DNA of 64,000 bases, taken from NCBI RefSeq assembly GCF_000208405.1, contig NC_015437.1, positions 1,295,501 to 1,359,500 of the forward strand, read 5' to 3'. Positions 9,663 to 18,491 of the stretch are shown one piece after another. A program made the position numbers and the translations under genes. The DNA comes from Selenomonas sputigena ATCC 35185. Lineage in GTDB: Bacteria; Bacillota; Negativicutes; Selenomonadales; Selenomonadaceae. The notes beneath the pieces were generated by a model. It was given only the letters and a program-made list of their open reading frames with translations. It ran no database searches and was not told the DNA's origin. Position 1 is the stretch's first letter, and the number at the start of each line of letters is the position of its first letter.

Positions 9663-10415
9663 TCAGCGCAGCAGTTTCTCCAAATAGAGATAATCCGTCA
9701 GATCAGTCTGAAGCGGCGTGACGGAGATGTAGCCGCGCTCTGCGGCAGCGATGTCCGTTGCGTCGCTGTTTCCCTCGTCGAGAATCTCCCCGCCTAGAAA
9801 ATAGCATTCCTTCCCGTCCACATCTTCCATCCTTTGAAATGCATTGATGTAATTGCGGCGGCCAAGCTGCGTGAATACGAACTGCGGACCATTTTCGCCG
9901 AATTTTTTGGGAAAATTTACATTGTAAAAGTTCACTTTTCCCTCTTCGTAAAAGAGCGAAAAAAGATTCTCCTCCATAAGTCTGGCAGCTGTATCATACG
10001 AGATTTCGGACTTCATGTCGAGGGATACGGCCGTCGCCGTGATTCCATGCAGATACGCTTCCATCGCGGCGTTGGCTGTGCCGGAATAAAGCACATCCGT
10101 GCCCAGATTCGCTCCGTGATTGATGCCGGAGATTACATACTCCGGATATATATCGGAAGAAATTGCTTCAAGGTAAAGCTTCACGCAGTCCGCCGGCGTA
10201 CCCTCGATCCGATATGCCGCCACGCCGTATCGCTCTTCCAAAGGGCGATACCGATCGAGACGGATGCACTTCTTGACCGTGATTGCATGGGACATGCCGC
10301 TTTGCTCAAAGGCCGGGGCAGCTACAACGACTGTATGGTGCGGCGAGAGCACGCGCACGAGCGCCTCTATTCCGGCAGCTTCTACACCGTCGTCATTCGT
10401 CAATAGTATACGCAA
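9663..10415 (-). CDS. surE: 5'/3'-nucleotidase SurE
   Basis: A metal-dependent nucleoside monophosphate phosphatase. The N-terminus ILLTNDDGVEAAGI carries the metal-binding Asp pair, and GTPADCVKL, SGINHGANLGTDVLYSGT and TAVSLD are the other family motifs. I prefer the TTG at 10415 (giving MRILLTNDDG, the usual family start) because AAGGACGG stands 5 bases before it; an ATG at 10433 would add six residues and has no clear ribosome site. It follows the hlyD stop closely and precedes ahcY by 44 bases. Confidence 0.93.
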   Translation of the reverse strand: MRILLTNDDGVEAAGIEALVRVLSPHHTVVVAAPAFEQSGMSHAITVKKCIRLDRYRPLEERYGVAAYRIEGTPADCVKLYLEAISSDIYPEYVISGINHGANLGTDVLYSGTANAAMEAYLHGITATAVSLDMKSEISYDTAARLMEENLFSLFYEEGKVNFYNVNFPKKFGENGPQFVFTQLGRRNYINAFQRMEDVDGKECYFLGGEILDEGNSDATDIAAAERGYISVTPLQTDLTDYLYLEKLLR

Positions 10416-10440
10416 GACATCCGTCCTTTCCATCGTTCAT

Positions 10441-11427
10441 TCAAGGCGACAAGCGCACAGAGACCTTCATCCCAGGCTGTATTCCTTCTCCCGTCTCTTC
10501 GGGAACAGAAATGCGCACACGGACTTTGCCGGATACCGTCTCATCCCCCTCGTCTGCATCGGGTTCCTCTATATCCTGCACCGTACCCTGTATGTCGCGT
10601 CCACCCAAGCGATAGGAAGCGAATTGCCCTAGGCGCACTTTCGTTTTCTGATCATCGTTCAAAATAGCTTCAAGCCACAAATCCTTGGCATTGCCGATGT
10701 TTGCAAAGGTTTGCCCCGCACTGATCTTGCTTTCGGCGGCGATGTCTTCGGCTAGATAAAGCGTTCCGGAAGCGGGCGCAATGATATCTGTTCCCGCTTT
10801 ATCCTGCTGCGCCTTTGCCAAGGCGATTTCCGCCTGCTTCAAAAACAGTTCTGCTTGTTTAATCTGTTCCGGCGAAGCGGACTGCAGGACGGTGCGATAG
10901 CTTGATGAAGGTGCGTGAGCCTGACTGGAAGCAACAGCGGCATTGTAGGCGGCCTCGGCTTCATCGCGCTTCACGGCGCTGATAGCGCCCATCGCATAGA
11001 GTTCGTTCATTCGCTCCATGCGTGCGCGTGCCGCTTCCGTATCGACCGCAGCGCTCGGCGCCTCATTCACGACGGGCTGCGTGACAGCGATTCCCTTCTG
11101 TAAGTTTTCCAAGCTTTGTTTCGCTAACGTGACATTTTGCTGCAACTGGGCGATATCCTCATCCGTGACATTGACCTTGATGTGCGCGATGACGTCCCCT
11201 GCCTCCACATGAGCGCCGTCGGCGACCAGAATTTCCGCTATCGTGCCATCCGCCTTTGCTTTTGCTGGCACGAGTGCACTTTTCACCTGGGCGTCTTCAA
11301 GTGTCACAATATTATGCGAGCGCTGGTAGAGCCAAATGCCGCCGATCGTGAGGGCAGCGAGCGTCAATAGACCGAGCAGACTGAACTGCAAAAATCGTAT
11401 TGCCTTTTTCGTAACATCTATTTCCAC
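10441..11427 (-). CDS. HlyD/EmrA-type membrane fusion (periplasmic adaptor) protein
   Basis: One transmembrane helix at about residues 9-31 is followed by a split barrel-sandwich (lipoyl-like) domain: AKADGTIAEILVADGAHVEAGDVIA at the front and IIAPASGTLYLAEDI behind. A coiled-coil hairpin lies between them (about residues 80-190), and a beta-barrel domain ends in GIQPGMKVSVRLSP. Such adaptors bridge an inner-membrane pump and an outer-membrane channel; neither partner is next to it here. GTG 11427 is preferred because AGAGGTGAT precedes it; a GTG at 11436 lies inside that site. It heads the surE-ahcY-mtaD group. Confidence 0.85.
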   Translation of the reverse strand: MEIDVTKKAIRFLQFSLLGLLTLAALTIGGIWLYQRSHNIVTLEDAQVKSALVPAKAKADGTIAEILVADGAHVEAGDVIAHIKVNVTDEDIAQLQQNVTLAKQSLENLQKGIAVTQPVVNEAPSAAVDTEAARARMERMNELYAMGAISAVKRDEAEAAYNAAVASSQAHAPSSSYRTVLQSASPEQIKQAELFLKQAEIALAKAQQDKAGTDIIAPASGTLYLAEDIAAESKISAGQTFANIGNAKDLWLEAILNDDQKTKVRLGQFASYRLGGRDIQGTVQDIEEPDADEGDETVSGKVRVRISVPEETGEGIQPGMKVSVRLSP

Positions 11428-11525
11428 GAAGATCACCTCTGCTCCATGGGAATCCCTCCAAGGAAAGTTTCCCGTCGGAACTGCGAACAGCGTGTGCAGG
11501 CACGAGACTTGGCCAAACAGTCGCG

Positions 11526-14150
11526 TTAAGCAAGCTGTTCCGCAAGAACCCTTTCGGCTTCCTGCAAAGCTTCCGGCATCTTAGCAGGTTCTTTGCCGCC
11601 TGCCTGCGCCATCTCTTTTCGTCCGCCGCCGCCGCCGCCAACGATTTTTGCTGCCGCCTTGACGATGTTGCCCGCATGAGCGCCCTTTGCCACAGCTGCG
11701 TCACTCGCCTTCGCCACGAGGCTGACTTTCCCTTCGTGCGCGGCGGCAAGCACGACCACGCCGCTTTCCAGACGATCGAGCAGCATGTCGGCAATCTTTC
11801 GCAGATCGTCGATATTATCGGCTTCAACGATGCCCGAAGCAAAGGAAAGATCTTTTATCTGCTTCTTCTGCGCGAGCAGCGTATCGACATCTCCCATGGC
11901 GCGTTCTTTCGTGAAAGAAGCGATTTCCTGCTTGAGCTTCTTGTTCTCTGCCAATGTGCTCTCAATATGGGAAACAATTTCATCATCGCGACATTTGAAC
12001 GCGTGCGCGGCTGCGGCGAGAGTCTCCGCCTTCTCATTCATGTAGTCGATGGCCGCCCTGCCTGTCAAAGCCTCAATGCGGCGCACGCCAGAAGCGATGC
12101 CTGTCTCGCTGACAATCTTGAACATGCCGATCTCGCCGATATTTTTCACATGCGAGCCGCCGCAGAGTTCTATGCTGAAATCCGGCACGGAAACGACACG
12201 CACGACATCGCCGTACTTCTCACCGAAGAGCGCCATAGCGCCGAGTTTCTTCGCCTTGTCAATTTCCATCTGCGCGATTTCCACAGGCTTTGCCATGAGA
12301 ATCTGCTCATTGACCAGGCGCTCCACCTCTTGCAGCTGCAGCGCCGTCACAGGCTCGAAATTGGAGAAATCGAAGCGCAGGCGTTCGGGCATGACCAAGG
12401 AGCCGGCCTGATTGACCTGATCGCCGACGACCCGCTTCAACGCGGCCTGCAGGAGATGCGTCGCCGTATGGTTGCGCGCCGACGACAGCTTCTTCATCCA
12501 ATCAATCCGGATGGAAACATGGTCGCCAACCTTCAACATGCCTTCTTCAACATAACCGATATGATAAACCGTGCCGTCGGGAAGTTTCTTGGCGTTGGCA
12601 ACCTGCACGCGGCCGAATTCCGTCTCCAAAAGTCCGGCATCGCCGACTTGACCGCCTCCTTCTGCATAGAAAGGCGTCGACTGCAGGATGATGCCCGCCT
12701 CCTCGCCGTCGGCAAGCTCATCGACGAGAACACCGTCCTTCCAGATGGCGACGACGGTCGATTCCTTCGCGTTCTCATCGACGCAGAGATGTGACGTATC
12801 GATGCCCGAGAGGTCAGGTACGGCGACGCGCTGATTTTCCTGCCGCGCGGCACGAGCACGTTCGCGCTGCTCCTCCATTGCTTTCTCGAAGGAATCTTTG
12901 TCAAGTTCCATTTCGTTTTCATGCAGGATCTCGTCGGTGACTTCCCATGGGAAACCATACGTATCGTAGAGTTTGAAGCCGATTTCACCAGGAAGCACCT
13001 TTTTGCCTTCTCGCTTCAAGTCCTCAATATGACCGTTCAAGAGTTCCATGCCCTGTGCGAGCGTCGCCGCGAAGCGATCCTCCTCAATGCTGATGACTTT
13101 CTTGATGTATTCTTTCTTCTCAGCAAGTTCTTCAAAGTCTGCTGCACCCTTGTAGATTTCAGCAACAGCGTCAATCGCGCCTTCCAAGAACTTGTCATGG
13201 ATGCCGAGGATGCGCCCATGGCGCACAGCGCGGCGCAGGATGCGGCGCAGAACATAGCCGCGGCCCTCGTTTGACGGCAGAATGCCGTCCATGATCATGA
13301 TCGCCATGCTGCGCGCATGGTCAGCGATGACCTTGAGCGAAACGTCCTTCTCCGCATTTTCGCCATAAACGACGCCAGATACTTTCGAGGCGTATTCGAT
13401 GATGGGAAAGAGTAAATCCGTCTCGAAGTTCGTCTTCTTATTCTGCAGCACGGAAGCCAATCGCTCAAGACCGCATCCCGTATCAATATTCTTGTGCTCA
13501 AGCGGATTGTACTGACCGTCTTCCGTGCGGTCGAACTGCGTAAAGACGAGATTCCAGATTTCGAGGTAGCGGTCACAATCACAGCCGACAGCACAGTCCG
13601 GACTGCCGCAGCCGCGCTCTTCACCAAGGTCGATGTAGATTTCCGAATCAGGACCGCAAGGGCCGGGGCCGATCTCCCAGAAGTTGTCATCGAGTTTCAC
13701 GATATGATCTTGTGGGAAGCCGGGCTGCTCTCTCCAGATGGCGGCTGCTTCATCGTCCTTCGGATAGACCGTGACCCAAAGCTTCTCCTTCGGCAAATCC
13801 AAGACATCCGTCAGGAACTCCCACGCCCAGGGAATCGCCTCTTTTTTGAAATAATCTCCAAAAGAGAAGTTGCCGAGCATTTCAAAATACGTCTGATGAC
13901 GCGCCGTGCGTCCGACGTTCTCAATATCTCCCGTACGTACACAGCGCTGGCTCGTCGTGATGCGCGTGCGCGGCGGCTTCATCTTGCCCGTAAAGAACGG
14001 CTTGAACGGCGCCATACCCGCGCCGATCATCAAGAGCGTCGGATCGTTTGCAGGGATGAGCGAAGCGCTCGGCAAACGCAGATGTCCCTTCTTCTCCGCA
14101 AAGAACTGCAAGTACGCTTCGCGCAATTCATTTCCTGTCATGTATTTCAA
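11526..14150 (-). CDS. alaS: Alanyl-tRNA synthetase
   Basis: Charges tRNA-Ala and edits mischarged Ser or Gly. The class II catalytic core is N-terminal (ELREAYLQFF, GRTARHQTYFEMLGNFSFGDYF). The editing domain has HTATHLLQAAL near residue 561 and CGGSHVKNIGEIG near 666, with the zinc-binding His and Cys in place. The C-terminal DHHA1 domain carries the glycine-rich VGGGGGGRKEMAQAGG. The length of 874 residues is normal. The start is TTG 14150 after GGAGGT, with an ATG three codons later as the alternative. No T-box leader fits in the short upstream region. Confidence 0.97.
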   Translation of the reverse strand: MKYMTGNELREAYLQFFAEKKGHLRLPSASLIPANDPTLLMIGAGMAPFKPFFTGKMKPPRTRITTSQRCVRTGDIENVGRTARHQTYFEMLGNFSFGDYFKKEAIPWAWEFLTDVLDLPKEKLWVTVYPKDDEAAAIWREQPGFPQDHIVKLDDNFWEIGPGPCGPDSEIYIDLGEERGCGSPDCAVGCDCDRYLEIWNLVFTQFDRTEDGQYNPLEHKNIDTGCGLERLASVLQNKKTNFETDLLFPIIEYASKVSGVVYGENAEKDVSLKVIADHARSMAIMIMDGILPSNEGRGYVLRRILRRAVRHGRILGIHDKFLEGAIDAVAEIYKGAADFEELAEKKEYIKKVISIEEDRFAATLAQGMELLNGHIEDLKREGKKVLPGEIGFKLYDTYGFPWEVTDEILHENEMELDKDSFEKAMEEQRERARAARQENQRVAVPDLSGIDTSHLCVDENAKESTVVAIWKDGVLVDELADGEEAGIILQSTPFYAEGGGQVGDAGLLETEFGRVQVANAKKLPDGTVYHIGYVEEGMLKVGDHVSIRIDWMKKLSSARNHTATHLLQAALKRVVGDQVNQAGSLVMPERLRFDFSNFEPVTALQLQEVERLVNEQILMAKPVEIAQMEIDKAKKLGAMALFGEKYGDVVRVVSVPDFSIELCGGSHVKNIGEIGMFKIVSETGIASGVRRIEALTGRAAIDYMNEKAETLAAAAHAFKCRDDEIVSHIESTLAENKKLKQEIASFTKERAMGDVDTLLAQKKQIKDLSFASGIVEADNIDDLRKIADMLLDRLESGVVVLAAAHEGKVSLVAKASDAAVAKGAHAGNIVKAAAKIVGGGGGGRKEMAQAGGKEPAKMPEALQEAERVLAEQLA

Positions 14151-14220
14151 AAGAACCTACCTCCATCAGAGATTCCGCTAAACGCGGATAAACTCTCACT
14201 GCATCTCATACTAATGAGTA

Positions 14221-14249
14221 ATTATATCATATTAACCATGAAAGTCCAA
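14221..14249 (-). promoter_or_regulatory. alaS promoter (extended -10)
   Basis: On the minus strand TTGGAC (14249-14244), a 17-base spacer and TATAAT (14226-14221) preceded by TGA form a strong sigma-70-type promoter about 70 bases before alaS. The -35 box falls inside a diverged copy of the repeat tail described at 14240-14268. Confidence 0.75.
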
Positions 14250-14268
14250 GAAGTCAAGCCTAAGGTGT
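14240..14268 (-). repeat. Isolated tail of the 105-bp repeat family
   Basis: Read on the minus strand, this stretch matches the tail module of the tandem repeats at 15416-15626 at about 26 of 28 positions (core CTTGACTTCTTGGACTTTCAT against CTTGGCTTCTTGGACTTTCAT). It lies in opposite orientation, 1.2 kb away, and without the palindromic head. Confidence 0.7.
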
Positions 14269-14282
14269 ATGTGCCCAAACAA

Positions 14283-14311
14283 TTTACAGATGTATTTCTC
14301 CATGGTATAAT
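14283..14311 (+). promoter_or_regulatory. Promoter of the 14362 gene
   Basis: TTTACA (14283-14288), a 17-base spacer and TATAAT (14306-14311) lie about 50 bases before the start codon, divergent from the alaS promoter. Confidence 0.7.
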
Positions 14312-14361
14312 AAGCCTATATGTCAATTACAGGTAGGAAAAGCTGCAGGAGGGGTTTCGGC

Positions 14362-15270
14362 ATGTTTGACGAGAGCGACAAGGTCAATGCCTATGTGAAG
14401 CAGAAGAACATTGGCATGAAGATTGATTACAGCGGCAAAGCGAGGCGAGCGCTCAAGGATCAAGCGCCTCAGGAGGCTGCGGATGACGAGTCGCAAATGG
14501 AAGAGCTCGACGGTGCAAGTCGCGCCATGCGTCGCATCATCCAGCAGAAGCTTTTGAACGGTGACGAACTCATGGCAGACGAGATGCGTTTCCTCAAACG
14601 CTCCGACACGGGACTCTACACCAAGGCGCGCACTGCACAAAACGCTCGCGAGGCACTCGTGCAAAAGCTCGAAGCGGCAACCTCGAAGGAAGAGGCAAGC
14701 GAAGCCTTTCTCATAGCGAGCGGCCTTGTTAATGAAGCCGGAAATGCCGCACGGCAAAAGGATGCAGCAGGAGAAACAGCCGCTCACACGGCTTCCAGCC
14801 GCACGACACCGTCAGCAAGTTCTGCTTCTGCACGCGATTTGTCTGGTACGCCGAAGCCGCGCACGCGTTGGAAACTCGATCCAACGAGCGCGATGAGCGC
14901 AAACACAGCAAAAGAAACCTCAACGAAAACAATCTCCAAGGCACAATCTACGACAAGCACCCCCGCCGCAGTTGAGAAACGTACAGGCAGCGCCCCTCCG
15001 CCTAAGACGAGTTCAGCCTTCGTGCAACAGCCCGAGGACACGACGGGCATCGAATTCATCATGGCACGCGCTCTGCAAGCGGCATGGGCAAAGTTCACAC
15101 AAACAGCAAAGTACCGCGAACTTACAAGCACAGCGGAGCGTTCCGTCGAAAACCTCGATCCCGCAAGCATGACCGTGGCCACGCGCTTCTTCAGCGCCTC
15201 ACGCGCCTACCGCAACCTGCCAAAACCTCGCAAGGGTGCGCCGATGCAGTCCTTCGACAGCGAGACTTAG
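14362..15270 (+). CDS. Hypothetical protein with disordered Ser/Thr/Ala-rich middle
   Basis: I do not recognise this 302-residue protein. ATG 14362 follows GGAGGGG. It has no signal peptide or membrane segment. Residues 1-140 are charged and helical (MFDESDKVNAYVKQKNIG, RAMRRIIQQKLLNGDELMAD). About residues 140-230 are a low-complexity linker rich in Thr, Ser, Ala and Lys. The last 70 residues are again folded-looking (FIMARALQAAWAKFTQTAKY). The layout of two small domains on a flexible linker suggests an adaptor or scaffold, but no function can be assigned. It has its own promoter and no operon partner. Confidence 0.75.
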   Translation: MFDESDKVNAYVKQKNIGMKIDYSGKARRALKDQAPQEAADDESQMEELDGASRAMRRIIQQKLLNGDELMADEMRFLKRSDTGLYTKARTAQNAREALVQKLEAATSKEEASEAFLIASGLVNEAGNAARQKDAAGETAAHTASSRTTPSASSASARDLSGTPKPRTRWKLDPTSAMSANTAKETSTKTISKAQSTTSTPAAVEKRTGSAPPPKTSSAFVQQPEDTTGIEFIMARALQAAWAKFTQTAKYRELTSTAERSVENLDPASMTVATRFFSASRAYRNLPKPRKGAPMQSFDSET

Positions 15271-15415
15271 TCTTTCGCATAAGTCTGCTTTGCAAGAATC
15301 GCCGATGAGTCCCCTCACCATCTTGATTCAACTTTCCTCCTTCTACGTCGACAAACTAGAAGCATGGCTTCGCTATACATCTGGTGCACCTTCTTGACAG
15401 CCGAAAACCTATCAC

Positions 15416-15626
15416 AAACTACACGCACAAACGTCCACTTTGTGGACATTGTGCGCCGCCCTTAATGAAAGTCACCCAATCAGCCTGCGCCTTTGGCTTG
15501 GCTTCTTGGACTTTCATAATAAACTACACGCACAAACGTCCACTTTGTGGACATTGTGCGCCGCCCCTACAGAAGCCTAGCCAAGAGGTCTGCGCCTGCG
15601 GCTTGACCTCTTGGGACTTCATGGTA
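15416..15626 (+). repeat. Two tandem ~105-bp repeat units with palindromic heads
   Basis: Each unit begins with a nearly identical block of about 45 bases (first at 15416-15461, second at 15521-15566). The block contains the palindrome GTCCACTTTGTGGAC within wider arms GCACAA and TTGTGC. It is followed by a less conserved tail (TGCGCCTTTGGCTTGGC and TGCGCCTGCGGCTTGAC) ending in GGACTTTCAT or GGACTTCAT. Tail-only and head-only relatives lie at 14240-14268 and 38722-38757. This fills most of the gene-free stretch 15271-15705; the remainder shows no ORF or RNA gene I can support. Confidence 0.8.
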
Positions 15627-15705
15627 AAATCAGTCGATTGGTCCGCCACGAGAACTCGCTCCCGAATTCTCATGGCGGGCCATACAAACCAAGGACGTGT
15701 TCTCC

Positions 15706-16554
15706 ATGCATACATCAAAGAAAAAAATTCTTGCCATCATACTTTCACTCTTCGTCTTGCTCCTCGCTGCAGCATATTTATGCTCGACCAGCTTCCAAGG
15801 CGGCGTTCCCGTTCTCAACTACCACCAGATCAACGACCGCGACCACAATGCCCTGACGTTGAGCACACCCGAGTTCGAAGCGCAGATGCAGTATCTCGCC
15901 GAAAACGGCTACCATCCCATCACGCCGAACGAACTTGCCGATCACCTCGAAAACGGCGCCCCGCTGCCCGAAAAGCCCATCCTCCTCACCTTCGACGACG
16001 GCTATATCGACAATTACAAGAACGCCTACCCTATCCTGCAAAAATACGGGCTTAAAGGTTCCATCTTCATCATCACGGACTATCTGAACGTCTATCCGAA
16101 CTATCTCACATGGGAAATCTGCCAAGAAATGCAGGACTCAGGCATCATCGACATCGAGTGCCACACGATGACCCATGTCGCGCTCAGCGAGCTTCCCTCT
16201 GCCGAAGCTCTGCAGCACGAAGCCGTCGACTCTAAGAAAGCGATTGAATCGCACCTCAATAAAAAGGTCACTTCCATCGCCTACCCCTGCGGCGCTTACA
16301 ATGACGAAGTGCAGCGTGTCGTAAGGGAAGCCGGCTACCGCACGGCGTTCACCGTCAACTACGGACTCGACCATCCCGGCGATGACCAGTACGCGCTCAA
16401 CCGCATACCGATCTTTGGCTCCAATTCCCACTCCTTCCTGCGCTTCAAGCTGCGCCTCCTCTTCACACCCATCTGCTCCCGTCTGCAAAACGTGCGCGCG
16501 GAACTTCTGAGCGGCGGTCACGATACCTGCGCACGCTTCATTCCTACACCCTGA
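15706..16554 (+). CDS. Polysaccharide deacetylase (NodB/CE4), membrane-anchored
   Basis: A hydrophobic N-terminal segment (about residues 7-24) serves as signal or anchor, so the enzyme works outside the inner membrane. The NodB domain shows PVLNYHQI, then LTFDDGYIDNYKNAYPIL (the TFDDG metal-binding motif 1), IECHTMTHVALSEL (motif 2, H-T-M-T-H form) and IAYPCGAYND (motif 3). It likely removes acetyl groups from peptidoglycan or another N-acetyl hexosamine polymer. ATG 15706 is preferred over GTG 15697 because AAGGA at 15691-15695 is correctly spaced. A terminator follows directly. Confidence 0.88.
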   Translation: MHTSKKKILAIILSLFVLLLAAAYLCSTSFQGGVPVLNYHQINDRDHNALTLSTPEFEAQMQYLAENGYHPITPNELADHLENGAPLPEKPILLTFDDGYIDNYKNAYPILQKYGLKGSIFIITDYLNVYPNYLTWEICQEMQDSGIIDIECHTMTHVALSELPSAEALQHEAVDSKKAIESHLNKKVTSIAYPCGAYNDEVQRVVREAGYRTAFTVNYGLDHPGDDQYALNRIPIFGSNSHSFLRFKLRLLFTPICSRLQNVRAELLSGGHDTCARFIPTP

Positions 16555-16561
16555 CCCGTAC

Positions 16562-16591
16562 AAAAAACGCCCCCGTTCCGGGGGTGTTTTT
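16562..16591 (+). terminator. Rho-independent terminator after the deacetylase
   Basis: ACGCCCCC and GGGGGTGT form a GC-rich stem with a short loop, followed by TTTTT. Confidence 0.85.
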
Positions 16592-16689
16592 CATAAGTGA
16601 ATACAATATCGCAAACAGTAGACAGAGCAAGTCGTAAAATGATACAATCCTTGTAGCCTAAAAATAACGATTCAACGGAGGCGCATCTC

Positions 16690-17505
16690 ATGCACCAATA
16701 CTTGTTCTTCATCGGCGACTTTCCCGTGCGCGCTTACGGGCTGATCCTGAGCCTCAGCATCATTCTGGCAACGGGCGTCGCCTACTTCCTCGCCAAACAG
16801 GACGGGCGCTACCACAGTCACATCGTCGACATGGGCATTTACTGCGGCGTTGCGGGGCTCTTAGGCGCACGGCTCTGGGACGTCTTCTTCTTCGATTGGG
16901 ATTACTACCAGAACCACCTGACGGAGCTTTTGAACGTCTGGCAGGGCGGCATGGCGATCCAGGGCGGCGTGCTGCTCGGCGCCGTCGTCGGCATCCTCTA
17001 CACGCGCCGTCACGGCATCGACACGTGGGCGCTCGCCGACATCGTAGCACCCGCCATCATCCTCGGACAAGCGCTCGGCCGCTCGGCCAATCTTCTGAAC
17101 GGCGACGCCTTCGGCGCACCGACCGGCTCCTCTTTCGGCATCCTCTATCCCGAGACGACGCTCGCCTTCCACACCTACGGCAATCAGCCCCTGTGGCCGG
17201 CGGAAATCTGGGAATGCCAGCTTGACATCTTCATCTTCGCGCTTCTCCTCATCTTTCGCGCGACGAATCATGCGAAGGGACAGGCGTTCGCTCTCTACGT
17301 CATGCTCTACTCCGCCGCACGCTTCTTCCTCGAATACCTGCGCGGCGACTACAACGAACTCGTCCTTGGACTGTTCAAATCCGCACAGATGACGAGTCTC
17401 GTCGCCTTTGCCATCGCACTCGCCTTCTTCCTCTGGCTCGGCTTCAAAAAGCATACGGCAGAACCACCGAAGAAGAAAAATCGCAAGCGTGCCGCCCACG
17501 CATGA
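16690..17505 (+). CDS. lgt: Prolipoprotein diacylglyceryl transferase
   Basis: An inner-membrane enzyme that transfers diacylglyceryl from phosphatidylglycerol to the lipobox cysteine of prolipoproteins. It is polytopic, with about seven hydrophobic segments. VRAYGLILSL, GGMAIQGGVLLGAVVG, GRSANLLNGDAFG (a match to the Lgt signature G-R-x-G/A-N-x-x-N-x-E/D-x-x-G) and FFLEYLRGD are all present. The length of 271 residues and the Lys/Arg-rich C-terminus are normal. GGAGGCG precedes the ATG. It is followed by nfo 34 bases downstream, probably in one transcript. Confidence 0.94.
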   Translation: MHQYLFFIGDFPVRAYGLILSLSIILATGVAYFLAKQDGRYHSHIVDMGIYCGVAGLLGARLWDVFFFDWDYYQNHLTELLNVWQGGMAIQGGVLLGAVVGILYTRRHGIDTWALADIVAPAIILGQALGRSANLLNGDAFGAPTGSSFGILYPETTLAFHTYGNQPLWPAEIWECQLDIFIFALLLIFRATNHAKGQAFALYVMLYSAARFFLEYLRGDYNELVLGLFKSAQMTSLVAFAIALAFFLWLGFKKHTAEPPKKKNRKRAAHA

Positions 17506-17539
17506 GCATCCCACCTCAATGAAACGGAGTCCCTACCAC

Positions 17540-18385
17540 ATGCAAAAGACAAACCATACGCTTCACATCGGCTGTCACCTTTCGTCTGCCGGCGGCTATC
17601 TCGCCATGGGAAAGGCCGCAGTGAACCTCGATGCCGACATCTTCGCCTTCTTTACACGCAACCCGCGCGGTGGCAGGGCGAAGCCGCTCGACATGGAGGA
17701 CGTACGTGCCTTCTGCAAATATCGCGAAGAGCACGGCATCGGCACGCTCGTCGCCCATGCGCCCTATACGATGAATGCCTGCGCCGCCAAGGATACTCTG
17801 CGCGCCTTCGCACGCGAGGCGATGGCAGATGACCTCGCACGCCTTGAGCATATCCCGAACACGCTCTACAACTTCCACCCCGGCAGCCATGTGCAGCAGG
17901 GCGCAGAAAAAGGCATAGAGCTTATTGCAGACCTTTTGAACGACGTCCTCGATCCGGCGAAAAAGACGATCGTGCTCCTGGAGACCATGGCGGGCAAAGG
18001 AACGGAGATCGGGCGCAGCTTCGAGGAAATCGCCGCCATCATCGAGCGCACAGACTGCAAGGAACGGCTCGGCGTCTGCCTCGACACCTGCCATGTCTGG
18101 GATGCAGGATATGACATCGCAAACGATCTCGACGGCGTACTTGAAGAATTCGACCGTGTAATCGGCCTCTCCCGCCTCCATGCCGTCCATCTCAACGACA
18201 GCCTCAACGTCCGCGCCGCCCGCAAGGATCGTCACGCACGCATCGGCGAGGGAGAAATCGGACTCGAAGCCCTGACGCGCGTCATCCGTCACCCGAAGAT
18301 TCGCCATCTGCCCTTCATCTTGGAAACGCCGAACGACGATGCAGGATATGCAAGGGAGATTGCCATGCTCAGGGAGAGAGCATAG
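17540..18385 (+). CDS. nfo: Endonuclease IV (AP endonuclease)
   Basis: Cuts the DNA backbone at abasic sites in base-excision repair, using three zinc ions. The metal-site motifs are all present: NFHPGSHVQQG, LLETMAGKGTEIG, GVCLDTCHVWDAGYD and HLNDS with DRHARIGEGEIG. The length of 281 residues is normal. ATG 17540 follows AACGGAG at the right distance; an ATG at 17519 overlaps the lgt end and has no ribosome site. It lies at the end of the lgt transcript, before a strong terminator. Confidence 0.96.
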   Translation: MQKTNHTLHIGCHLSSAGGYLAMGKAAVNLDADIFAFFTRNPRGGRAKPLDMEDVRAFCKYREEHGIGTLVAHAPYTMNACAAKDTLRAFAREAMADDLARLEHIPNTLYNFHPGSHVQQGAEKGIELIADLLNDVLDPAKKTIVLLETMAGKGTEIGRSFEEIAAIIERTDCKERLGVCLDTCHVWDAGYDIANDLDGVLEEFDRVIGLSRLHAVHLNDSLNVRAARKDRHARIGEGEIGLEALTRVIRHPKIRHLPFILETPNDDAGYAREIAMLRERA

Positions 18386-18436
18386 AGCGACGGATGCCTT
18401 CCGCAAAGGCATATCACCCATCCATATCGCATACGC

Positions 18437-18470
18437 AAAAAGTCCCCGGGACATTGTCCGGGGACTTTTT
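18437..18470. terminator. Bidirectional terminator between nfo and uspA
   Basis: AAAAAGTCCCCGG and CCGGGGACTTTTT form a perfect stem, with A and T runs on both sides. It ends nfo on the plus strand and the UspA gene on the minus strand. Confidence 0.9.
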
Positions 18471-18491
18471 ATCCTGCTTATTGTCCGCCGT

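Noticed and set aside
14151-14320. T-box leader before alaS
   Set aside because: The leader after the promoter is only about 70 bases, and no T-box sequence or specifier stem is seen.
15416-15626. CRISPR-like repeats
   Set aside because: Only two copies, and the 'spacers' are themselves similar to each other; relatives occur elsewhere without an array or cas genes.
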